Source: an uncultured Oscillospiraceae bacterium (lineage in GTDB: Bacteria > Bacillota > Clostridia > Oscillospirales > Ruminococcaceae). Taken from it: a stretch of DNA of 24,227 bases. The position numbers were made by a program, and so were the translations under genes. This document shows, in pieces, positions 24,104-24,227 of this stretch. The notes under the pieces are model-generated. The model did not search any database and was not told the DNA's origin. It saw nothing but the letters and a program-made list of their open reading frames with translations. The DNA lies in assembly GCA_910584715.1 (NCBI GenBank), contig CAJUAN010000039.1:1-24227 (forward strand). The letters run 5' to 3'. Positions within the stretch are counted from its first letter, which is position 1; each line of letters begins with the position of its first letter.

Positions 24104-24158
24104 AAATTTATGTATTTGCGCCGGCTGTCAAAAAGTGTACATTTTGATAGCCTTTTTT
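24104..24158 (+). ncRNA. Candidate small RNA of about 55 nt
   Basis: Bounded by a good promoter and a hairpin with a T-run, this segment could give a tiny transcript: about 19 unpaired bases, then an 11-bp stem-loop (24123-24133 with 24142-24152) and TTTTTT. It contains no ORF with a binding site. It converges on the protein ending at 24157-24159, overlapping only its stop. Expression is not shown; it may simply be a promoter blocked by a terminator. Confidence 0.35.
24123..24158 (+). terminator. Self-palindromic repeat copy 2, with T-run
   Basis: Arms 24123-24133 and 24142-24152 pair over 11 bases with one G-U, followed by TTTTTT. The core TGTCAAAAAGTGTACATTTT is almost the same as copy 1 read on the other strand. 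It can act as a terminator for plus-strand transcription and may also be the end of an insertion element. Confidence 0.7.
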
Positions 24159-24227
24159 ATTGCTTACAAAGTCTATATTCCCGCAGGCGGCGATAAAAGG
24201 TCGCTTCGCTCATATCGCATTGTTCCA
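24157..24227 (-). CDS. C-terminal end of a helix-turn-helix protein (cut by window edge)
   Basis: The last 22 residues of a minus-strand protein, including the phrase CDMSEATFYRRLREYRLCKQ, end at a TAA in 24157-24159. The ATFYRRLREY phrase is the second helix of a resolvase/transposase-type helix-turn-helix. The start and most of the protein lie beyond the window. With the repeat hairpin immediately after its stop, a transposase or recombinase is the likeliest identity, but this is an inference from few residues. Confidence 0.5.
   Translation of the reverse strand, partial: EQCDMSEATFYRRLREYRLCKQ

Noticed and set aside
19900..24227. CRISPR array in the AT-rich region
   Set aside because: Repeats seen are two palindromic copies in opposite orientation, not regularly spaced direct repeats, and no cas gene is present.

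Overview
The window looks like a low-to-moderate GC chromosome segment from a gut or rumen Clostridia, most like the Ruminococcus/Oscillospiraceae group. This is inferred from protein style, strong AGGAGG-type ribosome binding sites, TTGACA/TATAAT promoters, a secreted lichenase, a Rex-type operator and a two-domain Sua5. No rRNA or tRNA gene, CRISPR array or replication origin is visible.

Positions 1-8300 hold carbohydrate and cell-surface functions. An AraC-type regulator sits directly before a lipoprotein GH16 lichenase. An iron-dependent alcohol dehydrogenase on the minus strand has a near-perfect promoter with a Rex-like operator over its transcription start. A MATE exporter is divergent from it. 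Next comes a 1109-residue secreted, membrane-anchored protein with a transglutaminase-like domain followed by a long array of CxxC repeats.

Positions 8300-19900 are mostly conserved housekeeping genes. glyA is followed, across a terminator-like hairpin, by a FliB-like cysteine-rich protein and rarA. An S1-domain protein and a 115-residue unknown lie on the minus strand. A compact plus-strand cluster then runs DUF951 protein, prfA, tsaC/Sua5, coaE, a small lytic transglycosylase and an M18 aminopeptidase, closed by a terminator. Two small stand-alone genes follow, an ABM-domain protein and a GNAT acetyltransferase.

Positions 19900-24227 are visibly more AT-rich and look like a decayed mobile region. 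There is a frameshifted minus-strand large serine recombinase lacking its catalytic domain, and a separate plus-strand catalytic-domain fragment. There are also an orphan C-terminal fragment ending in a perfect 20-bp hairpin and an orphan open frame after LemA. An intact LemA/DUF2207-like membrane pair follows, with a tiny zinc-ribbon ORF upstream. The end has two inverted copies of a self-palindromic 24-mer, one doubling as the terminator of a predicted transcript of about 55 nt, and then the last residues of a helix-turn-helix protein cut by the window edge.

Several starts were moved downstream of the longest open frame because the ribosome binding site sits inside it (AraC, GH16, MATE, FliB-like, S1, 115-aa protein, coaE, transglycosylase, ABM, GNAT, DUF2207-like).
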